Assembly: GCA_019637975.1 (NCBI GenBank)
Contig: JAHBUR010000007.1
Span: 21,997-85,996 of the forward strand
Direction of reading: 5' to 3'
DNA from: Bacteroidota bacterium
Lineage (GTDB): Bacteria; Bacteroidota; Ignavibacteria; UBA10030; UBA6906
DNA: 64,000 nucleotides
Shown here: piece after piece, positions 25,614 through 33,700 of the stretch
Layout: the number at the start of each line of letters is the position of its first letter
Numbering within the stretch: position 1 is the first letter of the stretch
Made by a program: the position numbers and the translations under genes
Notes under the pieces: model-generated
Seen by the model: the letters and a program-made list of their open reading frames with translations, nothing else
Databases searched by the model: none
What the model was told of the DNA's origin: nothing

Positions 25614-25832
25614 ATGAAAAGAGCATTGTATTCACTCTCGGTGGTGGTTGTGCTTGCTCTCGAGATTGTTTTCTTCACTCAGCAAGCGAAAGCGGCATGT
25701 GCCAGTGCAGATTGCGGTGGTGGAGCATCGGTGCAATGTTGTGGCTACACTTGCACGTCAGGTCCCAGTTCGTGTCAATGTGTAGGGCCAAACGGAGAAC
25801 CTCAATCGTCTGGTGCTTGCGCCGGATCATGA
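25614..25832 (+). CDS. Secreted cysteine-rich small peptide A
   Basis: 72 residues; TTGGAGG lies 5 nt upstream of the ATG. A signal peptide (MKRALYSLSVVVVLALEIVF, cleavage near AKA-A) leaves a mature peptide of about 45 residues with eight cysteines: ACASADCGGG, QCCGYTC, SSCQC and GAC, rich in Gly and Ser. The even number of cysteines suggests four disulfides. It has its own promoter and its stop overlaps the next gene by ATGA, so translation is coupled. The signal core E-[IV]-x-FF followed by KA/VEA is shared with peptide B, while the mature parts differ. The layout recalls Bacteroidota small-peptide genes next to 6-bladed propellers (NVEALA-type), but this is synteny, not sequence identity. 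Confidence 0.8.
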   Translation: MKRALYSLSVVVVLALEIVFFTQQAKAACASADCGGGASVQCCGYTCTSGPSSCQCVGPNGEPQSSGACAGS

Positions 25833-26938
25833 CCGCAACAAGTGTGACTCGTAATCTGTTCATCGTTGCATTGTGTCATTCGGTGGTGGTGCTTCCGCAC
25901 TACGCACAGGAAGCACCACTGGATGTAACGCAGGAACTGCAACTTGTCCAAGAAATAGAAGCTCCGCCGAATGCACCCAACCACCTATGGGCATGGGTAC
26001 AATCAATGGGTCTAGACGAGAGCGAAACAAGATTGGTGTTATTTGACAGTCGCATGACGCGCATCAGTGTCCTCGACCTACGTAACTTTGAGCTTTTAGC
26101 GACGTGGGGCAAACAGGGGAGAGGGCCGGGAGAGCTTGCAAACTATTCTGCTTGGGTGACCATGAAGAAAGGGAAAGTTGTGTTCTGCCAAGACTTCAAG
26201 GTTTCCTATTTTTCTGTAGACGGAAGATTCTTGGACAAGGATGTTCCCTTGCTGGGACGTGCCGGTTGGTACTCACTTTCCACGCATCAATCTGTAGGGG
26301 TCGATAGCAGTGGAAGTCTTTACTATCTTGCCGGTCAAAATGCGGCCAATTGGGAAATCCGTTGCAGAGCAATTGATGGGCATGACCGAGTCGTCTTTTC
26401 GCGAACCGCTGCACGCCTGTTTCAAATACCGGACAAGGGCGGTATCTCGTTTGGAACACATCCTGATGGGTCCTGTGTGGTTTCATTCGGTCACAAGCCA
26501 CTCCTGATAAAGTTCGATACGCACGGAAACGTCGAATGGGTTCGCGAGTTCCTTAAGGATCTCTCTTCCGGAGTGGCAAACCAGATAATGGATCAATATG
26601 AAAAGATCATAAAGAAGAACTTGCCCTATCCGTGGTCGGCATTTTGGTTGGACAGCACTTACACGGTGCTTACGCTACCATTAGATTGGACAAAGGAACG
26701 TATCGGCAAACCTAGTATCCTATATTTCTTTTTTAACAGTAAGACAGGAAGGCTTATGAAAGTGTCCTATCCGAGTCAAAACGTGGTGGAGCGCCCAAGC
26801 AAGGGAGAAAACGATGTTGGGACACATACGCTGTACGCGCCATGGGCAGTAGCCCATTCGCGCGGATACCTCTACGCCTTTTGCTACAACAACTCACGTC
26901 TGGTGAAGTACAAGTTACTGTGGAGCGAACCCAAATAA
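25829..26938 (+). CDS. Secreted 6-bladed beta-propeller protein A
   Basis: 369 residues from the ATG that overlaps the peptide stop. The signal peptide is NLFIVALCHSVVVLPHYAQEA-like (quoted piece: LFIVALCHSVVVL). Blades of the 6-bladed/NHL kind follow, with RLVLFDSRMTRISVLDL, WGKQGRGPGEL and GVDSSGSLYYLAG. No lipobox is seen, unlike copy B. Such propellers usually bind peptides or glycans and carry no catalysis. Its partner is probably the upstream cysteine-rich peptide, given tight coupling. Sequence similarity to copy B is low, so the two have diverged or were exchanged. Confidence 0.78.
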   Translation: MTATSVTRNLFIVALCHSVVVLPHYAQEAPLDVTQELQLVQEIEAPPNAPNHLWAWVQSMGLDESETRLVLFDSRMTRISVLDLRNFELLATWGKQGRGPGELANYSAWVTMKKGKVVFCQDFKVSYFSVDGRFLDKDVPLLGRAGWYSLSTHQSVGVDSSGSLYYLAGQNAANWEIRCRAIDGHDRVVFSRTAARLFQIPDKGGISFGTHPDGSCVVSFGHKPLLIKFDTHGNVEWVREFLKDLSSGVANQIMDQYEKIIKKNLPYPWSAFWLDSTYTVLTLPLDWTKERIGKPSILYFFFNSKTGRLMKVSYPSQNVVERPSKGENDVGTHTLYAPWAVAHSRGYLYAFCYNNSRLVKYKLLWSEPK

Positions 26939-26983
26939 AGTTCAAGGCATGAAACGCTTTTTGAAATCAGCCTGCTTCTTCTC

Positions 26984-27493
26984 TTGCTGGGGAATGGCAT
27001 TTTCTTGTACATGACGTGGAGGAGTCAACGGACCCCATCTGTGCAGCCATCCGGTACGAGCGACATTCCTACATATGAAAAGGAACTTACTGCAACAGTG
27101 TTATCCTTAGCCAAACGTCCATTGACAATTGAGATCCTAGTTCGGAAGGATCACTGTGGCAGTTGCGTTGAGCAAGCCTTGATGTATTGCCTGATGCTCG
27201 CGGGTCGGGTTCCCATTGTCGTAGCGTATTATTCACCGTCGCCATCACAGCGAGAGGGTGAGAGATTTGCGCAACAGTTTGGTATTCCTGAGAGTTTGGT
27301 TGTTCGCCATCTGACAATTTCCCCAACAGATTCACTGCTGTGGTCCGGGAACGGACCTACGGCGGTAGTGAGAGATACGCAGAACGGGACTCGCTATTTG
27401 ATACATGTCAGCACCTCATCAGATCGTGCTCGAACAGAGACGTTCTACAAAACGCTGCTTCATGCAATAAGCATTCGGAGTCCTCAACAATAG
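26984..27493 (+). CDS. Membrane-anchored thioredoxin-like protein A (CGSC)
   Basis: About 169 residues from a TTG. An N-terminal hydrophobic anchor (LLGNGIFLYMTW, extending upstream) is followed by a thioredoxin-like region with KDHCGSCVEQALMYC. The CxxC sits at the start of a helix, as in thiol-disulfide oxidoreductases. An ATG at 26949 with a good anchor start (MKRF) is in a different frame; one extra T in the T5 tract at 26958-26962 would join it to this frame and give a complete signal anchor. It may therefore be frameshifted or slippage-controlled. It likely acts in the periplasm on the cysteine-rich peptide. Confidence 0.65.
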   Translation: MLGNGIFLYMTWRSQRTPSVQPSGTSDIPTYEKELTATVLSLAKRPLTIEILVRKDHCGSCVEQALMYCLMLAGRVPIVVAYYSPSPSQREGERFAQQFGIPESLVVRHLTISPTDSLLWSGNGPTAVVRDTQNGTRYLIHVSTSSDRARTETFYKTLLHAISIRSPQQ

Positions 27494-27603
27494 CAGTTGA
27501 CCCCCGCGCTGTCGAGCAGCCACTTTTTACTTTGCATCCGCAATCCATCAAGTGATATTCACCCCCCTTTTTCGTTTCTTCCCGTATCATCCTTGGCTTG
27601 TTC

Positions 27604-27702
27604 ATGTCCCTAAGTTCGCTCTCCACATCCCGCCCCGTTACCGTACTGATGTTCTACATCGGCGTGGTGATGCTTGGTGCGATTGCGTTCTTCCTGTCCT
27701 AG
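27604..27702 (+). pseudogene. Truncated copy 2 of the RND permease 5' end
   Basis: 32 codons matching the start of the intact permease (MSLSSLSTSRPVTVLMFYIG, then VVMLGAIAFF), ending at TAG. The 50 bp upstream (CACCCCCCTTTTTCGTTTCTTCCCGTA) also matches the region before 30789. It marks the joint between module copies A and B. Confidence 0.85.
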
Positions 27703-27837
27703 GTTTGCGTCTACCGCGAATACGGTATTGACAATCCGTTGTCTTTTCCGCAACTTGACGGCGTGAAACGTTCGCCTCCCAAACGCGTCGGCAATCCATG
27801 GTACAACGACGCACACTCATTCTTCTTGCCTCCGGTA
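27703..27837 (+). other. Unassigned coding-like fragment at duplication joint
   Basis: Between the permease fragment and the adaptor fragment one frame reads VYREYGIDNPLSFPQLDG and KRVGNPWYNDAHSFFL without stops. It matches neither neighbour and no family I recognise. It may be a relic of another gene captured at the recombination joint. Confidence 0.35.
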
Positions 27838-28130
27838 CCAACCTTCCCACCTCCAACTCGCTGATGCCCGGGATGTATGCAACAGTGAGAATCCAAACCG
27901 AAATCTTTGCCAACCGCCTGCTTGTGCCGAAGGCAGCGCTGCTTGTGCGCGACCAACGGACACTCGTATTCACAGCGCAGCAGGGCCTTGCCAAGTGGCA
28001 CTATGTTGATGTCGAAGATGAGAACGAACGCTTCATTGCCATCCGCTCGGGCATCACACCGGGCGACACGGTGATTGTTGACGGGCACTACACATTAGCA
28101 CATGATGCGAGGATACGCGTAACACCATAG
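27798..28130 (+). pseudogene. Truncated adaptor: duplicate of the last 97 codons of the RND adaptor
   Basis: From NLPTSNSLMPGMYATV to ARIRVTP the protein is almost identical to residues 311-407 of the adaptor at 23734. A chance ATG gives a 110-residue open frame with 13 foreign residues in front. It lacks the anchor, lipoyl and hairpin domains, so it cannot work as an adaptor. Like the full copy it is followed by the regulator gene. It is the relic of the adaptor in module copy B. Confidence 0.85.
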
Positions 28131-28147
28131 TCTGAAATAATTCCCAC

Positions 28148-28247
28148 GAGACGTGGACGAGAAGTCCCATCTTTTCAGGCGAGAGCGCCGAGATTGTTTC
28201 CGATACGAAACTGTTCATCAATGAATGCGAGTTTTCGTCCACGTCTC
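28148..28247. repeat. 100-bp element with 16-bp terminal inverted repeats
   Basis: GAGACGTGGACGAGAA (28148-28163) and TTTTCGTCCACGTCTC (28232-28247) pair with one mismatch across a 68-bp centre that has its own GTTTC/GAAAC hairpin. It sits just before the ribosome site of regulator B and is absent from the same place in copy A. It may be a miniature mobile element or a leader structure. Confidence 0.6.
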
Positions 28248-28265
28248 TAGCTGGAGGTATATCCC

Positions 28266-28685
28266 ATGTCAATAGACACCTCACTACTCAAAACCTGGAT
28301 ACGCGAAAACCCGGAGAAGGCGCCGAGCGCGAAGATTGTGGCAGTTCATCACGGATTCCCGATTGATTCCGTCCGCAAGGAATTTCATCGAAAGGAAGGA
28401 ATGACGCTCGGGCGATTCATCGCTGACACTCGATTGGAGTTTGTGCAGAAAGTGCTGCTTACGACAGAGAAGACCTGTTTCGAGATTGCGAGTGAACTTC
28501 AATTGCGTGAAGATGTTCTCGCCCGGTGGTACAAGCAACGGACCGGGATAACGATGGAGGGATTTCGGCGCAAGAATGGGACAACCCAAACCCAACGGGG
28601 GGGGGTAAACCCAAGCGACGATAACGTCATGTCCGAAATTGCAAACCATTATTGCAAACCGAAATTGCAAAGAGAATTTGCTTGA
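28266..28685 (+). CDS. Stand-alone AraC-type DNA-binding protein, module copy B
   Basis: 139 residues, the same length as copy A and about 80% identical by eye. The changes fall in the middle: EFHRKEGMTLGRFIADTRLE, FEIASELQLREDVLARWYKQ. The first 23 codons with the ribosome site, and the last 90 bp, are nearly unchanged. Helix-turn-helix positions differ at a few residues, so the paralogs may bind similar but not identical sites, or cross-regulate. The tail QRGGVNPSDD follows the same G9 tract. Its stop overlaps the -35 box of peptide promoter B. Confidence 0.85.
   Translation: MSIDTSLLKTWIRENPEKAPSAKIVAVHHGFPIDSVRKEFHRKEGMTLGRFIADTRLEFVQKVLLTTEKTCFEIASELQLREDVLARWYKQRTGITMEGFRRKNGTTQTQRGGVNPSDDNVMSEIANHYCKPKLQREFA
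28597..28605 (+). repeat. G9 homopolymer in regulator B
   Basis: Nine G at the position equivalent to 25451-25459 in copy A. Keeping the tract in both paralogs suggests that its slippage-prone nature is used or tolerated. Confidence 0.95.
28638..28671 (+). promoter_or_regulatory. Three 13-bp direct repeats (ATTGCAAA core), copy B
   Basis: ATTGCAAA begins at 28638, 28651 and 28664, with the same 13-bp period and position relative to the promoter as in copy A. Confidence 0.75.
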
Positions 28686-28710
28686 CTTCGCTCTTCGAGG
28701 AGACTATCTT
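28682..28710 (+). promoter_or_regulatory. Promoter of peptide gene B
   Basis: TTGACT, 17 bp, TATCTT. The -35 box again overlaps the regulator stop codon. Beyond TTGAC the spacer and -10 sequence differ from copy A, so the conserved block ends exactly at the promoter. Confidence 0.65.
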
Positions 28711-28763
28711 TAGCGCGCAAGCCATCAGTCAACAACCACATAGACTCTTCACAGGAGGCAAAG

Positions 28764-28979
28764 ATGAAAAAGACCAATCGAATACTACTGCTCACCTTTC
28801 TGCTTGCAATGGCTGCGGAAGTGTTTTTCATTACCACCGCGCATAAGGTCGAGGCACAACCTGAAATGAACGGCCATATGCGAAACTGCGTTATTCTCGA
28901 CTCTCTGTTTTATGCGTGCGCCAAACCCGGCAACGAATGTCTCTCCGGGGTTACTTGTGACGGTCAAGTTGGTGACTAA
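28764..28979 (+). CDS. Secreted cysteine-containing small peptide B
   Basis: 71 residues; CAGGAGG lies 6-7 nt upstream. The signal peptide (MKKTNRILLLTFLLAMAAEV, then FFITTAHKVEA) shares the E-V-FF core and a KVEA-like cleavage region with peptide A. The mature part of about 40 residues has four cysteines (RNCVILDS, FYACAKPGNEC, GVTCDG) in a pattern unlike peptide A. The propeller gene starts 2 bp after its stop. As in copy A, the peptide is the most diverged member of the module, which fits a role as a variable effector, signal or surface ligand. Confidence 0.78.
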   Translation: MKKTNRILLLTFLLAMAAEVFFITTAHKVEAQPEMNGHMRNCVILDSLFYACAKPGNECLSGVTCDGQVGD

Positions 28980-28981
28980 GA

Positions 28982-30040
28982 ATGCACAAAACACTCCTTG
29001 CCCTTAAGTATTTATTTTGCCTCTGCTTGGCCTACGGATGTTCGCAAGAGGCGAAAACTCCGCATCCGCCACTTGAGAGGGGCGTAGAGGAGCGTATTAA
29101 GAGTGCGAACGGGTTTGAGGATCTTTTCGAAGTTGTATCAACTTTGGAATTATCAACGCCAGCCGGCATGGTGGTGGGGTTTGTTGACGTGATGGCTGAG
29201 GATTCTCACGGGCGACTGTACCTTCGAGATCGAACTGCGCGGCTTGTGTACCTGTTTGATGAGAACGGTAGGTTCGTGAAGCAAGTAGGAGGCCGCGGGA
29301 AAGGAGAAGGGGAGTATGAAAGCACGGGGGCTCTCCTCTTCGATGACGAAAGCAAAACACTCTACCACTATGACAACTCTCTGTTGAGAATGACAACATT
29401 CGATGAGGGGGGTGCTTTTCTGCGGTCATTCAGCACGAAATTGGATCTCGTCACGCACATCTACGTAGCACGTGGCTCGCTGAACCTCTTTCGTCCATCG
29501 ACTTGGCTTGATCACACGATATACCTCGTTGACGCCAACGGAACAGTAGTTACGGCCTTTGGGGAAACGGGTCTGAAGAAGGAAGAGAAACGGGAGGCAG
29601 TCGGCGGAGCATGGGCTGCTCATGATGCCGGTTTTTTCTATGGGCTCGCGTGGGGTAACACCATCCACGACTATTCGTATTCGGGAGAACGAATCAACAG
29701 TTTCACCATTGACAATCCACTGCGAAAAGAAGTTGCCTATCTTCCTAACGGGACCGTTGACGTGCTCAGTTCGTGGCCGATTACGGGTGTGTTTGTTGTA
29801 CGCAATCAACTTCTTATTACCCAGTTCACCATCTTTGGAAAGCCCGGCGAGCAAGCAAAGGCGATGCTCGACGTGTACGACCTGAGCGGTCACCTCATCA
29901 AAGGCGGGTTTGTTTCTGATCAATTACTCAGACGTGCGAACACGCGCGGCGATTTCCTCTCGATCACATATCCCCCTCTCTCCCCGCAAGACCAGCTGAA
30001 AAATCCAACCATTGTCAGAAGAAAATTCAAACTGCTGTGA
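28982..30040 (+). CDS. 6-bladed beta-propeller lipoprotein B
   Basis: 352 residues. The signal peptide ends in CLAYGC (Cys20), a good lipobox, so it is membrane-tethered. Typical blades include EDSHGRLYLRDRTARLVYLF, FVKQVGGRGKGEGEYES and LDVYDLSGHLIKGG. The mature N-terminus is polar (SQEAKTPHPP). It starts 2 bp after peptide B and its stop overlaps the GTG of the thioredoxin-like gene, so three genes are translationally linked. It is the functional counterpart of propeller A, differing in anchoring. Confidence 0.82.
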   Translation: MHKTLLALKYLFCLCLAYGCSQEAKTPHPPLERGVEERIKSANGFEDLFEVVSTLELSTPAGMVVGFVDVMAEDSHGRLYLRDRTARLVYLFDENGRFVKQVGGRGKGEGEYESTGALLFDDESKTLYHYDNSLLRMTTFDEGGAFLRSFSTKLDLVTHIYVARGSLNLFRPSTWLDHTIYLVDANGTVVTAFGETGLKKEEKREAVGGAWAAHDAGFFYGLAWGNTIHDYSYSGERINSFTIDNPLRKEVAYLPNGTVDVLSSWPITGVFVVRNQLLITQFTIFGKPGEQAKAMLDVYDLSGHLIKGGFVSDQLLRRANTRGDFLSITYPPLSPQDQLKNPTIVRRKFKLL

Positions 30041-30624
30041 GTGGGAGAGTGTTCTGTATGCTTCTCGTAGCACTTCCCACGGTGGGAGGCTTTCTCTTGT
30101 TTGTTATTCTTCTGCAGGATCGCTCTGCGCACAGGGCAACTATTGCACAGTATGCTTCGGAACGGGAATCCCGCGTGTACAGGTATGGTCAATTGGGGCT
30201 CCTCATTCCGGACACGTTGGGCAAGAGCGTCAGCGGTGACATTATCGATCGCACATTTTTCTCTCAAAGGAGGGCGACACTCATTGCCTTTGTCAGTGAA
30301 TACGCATGCAAGCCATGTGTTGAACATGAAATTGCTTGGTGGGATTCACTCCGTGTGAGGTACGGTAACAGGTTCGGTATTGTTGTCGTGGCGGACTACC
30401 CCGAACGTGTAAGGATACTGCGACTTGCGAAGGAATACAAACTTGACTATCCGATTGTTCACCAGCAAATCGAGTTTGCCTTTGAGCACTTTGGTGTGAC
30501 TGTTACACCGCGGACATTCTTGGTCAGTGATCGGGGCAGAGTCCTTCTGCAGCATTGGACCCGTCCGGACGATCTTGCCGATATAGACTCATTCTATGCA
30601 ATTGTGGAATCATATCTGATGTAA
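30037..30624 (+). CDS. Membrane-anchored thioredoxin/TlpA-like protein B (CKPC)
   Basis: 195 residues from a GTG overlapping the propeller stop; an ATG at 30058 with GGGAG upstream is the alternative. An N-terminal anchor (FCMLLVALPTVGGFLLFVIL) is followed by a thioredoxin fold: strand ATLIAFVSEYACKPC, then a helix, VVVADYPERV, and the cis-proline region VTVTPRTFLVSD. The VTP motif and CxxC spacing fit periplasmic TlpA/redoxin proteins. It probably reduces or forms disulfides in the cysteine peptide outside the inner membrane. It is more clearly a redoxin than copy A. Confidence 0.85.
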   Translation: MSGRVFCMLLVALPTVGGFLLFVILLQDRSAHRATIAQYASERESRVYRYGQLGLLIPDTLGKSVSGDIIDRTFFSQRRATLIAFVSEYACKPCVEHEIAWWDSLRVRYGNRFGIVVVADYPERVRILRLAKEYKLDYPIVHQQIEFAFEHFGVTVTPRTFLVSDRGRVLLQHWTRPDDLADIDSFYAIVESYLM

Positions 30625-30788
30625 GTCCCGGCCTATCAAGATTCTATTCAAGCCATCGGAAAGGGGGCAGACTTTCTTGCCGAGCTTCACCACAGCGTCC
30701 TCTCCTCCCACCGTGAGCGAGGGGCAAGACGCATGAGTGACATTCACCCCCCTTTTTCGTTTCTTCCCGTAGTGCTCTTGACTGGCTC

Positions 30789-33700
30789 ATGTCCCTAAGC
30801 TCCCTCTCCATATCCCGCCCCGTTACCGTGCTGATGTTCTACATCGGCGTGGTGATGCTTGGCGTTATTGCGTTCTTCAATCTCAGCGTTGATTTTCTTC
30901 CCCCCATCAAAATTCCGAAGCTCACCGTCCAGACGTCGTATCCCAACACGTCGCCGGAAGAAGTGGAGCGGCGGGTGACGCAACCGGTGGAGGCGGCGCT
31001 CGCAACAGTCGTCGGCGCAAAACGGATTTCCTCCATCTCACGCGATGCGCAATCCGTGGTAACGGTGGAATTCTATTGGGGCACGGATATGGACTTTGCC
31101 CTGCTGGAAGTCCGTGAGAAGTTGGATCAAATGCGTGGCATGCTGCCGCGCGAAGCAGGCCGCCCGACAATCCTCCGCATTAATCCCTCGACAGAACCGG
31201 TGATGACGATAGCGTTGTCTGCGGCTTCTTCCTCAGGCGACCTCACCACCGTGTCCGCCGGAGGGGGACGGGGCGAGGGCGGATACACTGGACGCAGCGG
31301 TCGTGACTGGAGTCCCGACCAACAGTCGGGTTTGATGGAACTGAAAGAGACGGCGCGGGCGCTGGTCAAGAAGAGAATAGAACAGATTGACGGCGTTGCG
31401 CAAGTGAGCGTGTTGGGCGGAGTGGAGCGGGAGATTCACGTTGTTACAGACGGACAGAAGTTGGAGGCGCTTGGCCTCTCGCTCGACCAGATGTCGCAAG
31501 CGCTCGCACAATCCAATGTGAGTCTCCCCGGCGGCTCAATCAAGAAGGGGCTATTCCGCTATCCGCTCAGAACCCTCGGCGAGTTCAAGTCGCCGGATGA
31601 CATTCGTTCCGTTGTTGTGCATACGACGCCGTCGGGACGGCTCGTGCGTGTGTCCGACGTTGCTGTTGTGCGTGATACGATTAAGGAACGGACAGGAATC
31701 ACGCGCTACAACGGCAGCGAGGTGATTGCCCTGCACATCCGCAAAGAATCAGGTACAAACACGATTGAAGTCTCAGGACGGATTCACGAAGTGCTGAATC
31801 AACTCCGCGGCGAGTATCCGTCACTGCACCTCAGCGTCATCGCCGATCAGGGGGAGTTCATTGGGCAATCCATCGCCGATGTACAGCAGGCGATTGCCAT
31901 CGGGGCGGTGTTAGCGTTTGTTGTGCTCTTCCTCTTCCTGCGGCGTGCGCGCTATCCGCTCATCATCGGGGTCACGATCCCCGTCTCGCTACTCGCTACA
32001 TGCATCGTGATGTACTTTCTCAACATCAATCTCAACATCATCTCACTCACCGGACTTGCGCTCGGCATCGGCATGTTGGGGGATAATGCGATTATTATGA
32101 TCGAGAACGTGACACGCTTGCGCGAGAAGGGAATGCTGTTGCTGGACGCCGTGTTGGAAGGCTCGAAAGAAATCAATCTTGCTGTCACCGCCTCAACGCT
32201 CACGAACGTCGCGATCTTCCTCCCGATCATATTTGTCGAAGGCGTGGCATCGCAACTCTTCGTTGATATGGGAGTGACGATGTCCGTGTCGCTGCTTGTC
32301 TCGCTGTTCGTTGCCGTGACCCTCGTGCCGATGCTGCTTTCGCGTGAAAAGTCAGATACTACCAAACGCAGCAGCGGCGGGATGTTAGAACGTCTCGTCC
32401 TGTGGGTGAAGGAGACGAGTGAAGCGGCGTTGGACAAGTATCTCGTGTGGGCGCTTGCACATCGCGGGAGAGTGGTTGCGGCGACTGTCGCGCTGTTTGC
32501 GGCAGCAGTTACCGTTGCGTTCTTCATCCGCAGCGAACCTGCACCCGATATTGATCAGAGCCGGTTCACGATTCAGATGACGTTCCCGAAAGGCGCGACG
32601 CTCGAAGCTGTCTCGAACAGCGTGGCAGAGATGGAACGGCGGCTGCTTCATCTTGACGGCGTAGCGGGAGTGTATTCTGCCATGGGCATTACGGATGAGA
32701 CGAGCATCTGGCGTGTTGAGGACGCGGCGCTTGAACGGGCGACGATGGAGGTACGGGTGAAGCAGGCGGCGTTGACGGCGCGTGTGTTGGAGGACGGGCG
32801 CAATGTGGTGGCCGCGCTGCAACAGGGCACATCGGGTGTGGAGTTTGCCATCCGCTCGCGCGGCACGACCTTCGAGCAAATCCTCCGCCCCGAAGTGAAC
32901 GACCTGAGAATCCGTGTCACCGGCAAAGACCCCGCAGTTGTGGCGCAGATTGCCGGACGCTTCGCCCGGCAACTCCACTCCGTACAAGGAGTTACCGGTA
33001 TCCGGACGTCACTGCAGCTCGGCACGCCGGAGTATAGAATTGAAATTGACCGAGACGAAGCGAAGCTGCACGGACTGAGTGTGCAAAGCATCGCGGCATT
33101 CATCAGGCAACAGGTGCAGGGCGCGGAGGCAACGGCGCTCAACGAGTTCGACAGGAAGGTGACGATCCGTGTCCGCAATACGCATGTAAACAACCTCGAT
33201 GCAATGCTTGATGCGATGATTGGCGGCGCGCCGCTGCGCAACTTCGTGCGTTGGCAAGAAGCAACAAGTGAAGGCGAAATCTGGCGCGAGAACCAGCAGC
33301 GTGCGCAGGTGATTCTCGCTAATGTGCATGAGCGTTCATTGGGGAGTGTTGTTGATGAGCTTGAACGAAACGCCAAGGCATTTACAATGTCTGCCGGTTA
33401 TGCCATCAGTATCGGCGGAGAGAATGAAGAGATACGCGAGTCGTTCCGCAGTCTGCTGATCATCATTCTGCTTTCCCTCTTTCTGGTGTACATGATTCTT
33501 GCGGCGCAGTATGAGTCGGTGCTCTATCCGTTTGTCATTTTGCTGACGAGTCCGTTGGCGTTCATCGGCGCCATCGGTGCAATGGCGCTGACGGGACAGG
33601 CGTACAACGTCATGTCGCTGATCGGCCTCGTCATCATGATTGGCGCGGTGGATAATGATGCAGTGATTGTGGTGGATGTGATCACGGCGTTGCGGCGCGC

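Noticed and set aside
32648..33376. 242-codon minus-strand open frame in the first permease
   Set aside because: Shadow of the permease; Ser/Arg/Thr-rich without any recognisable pattern.
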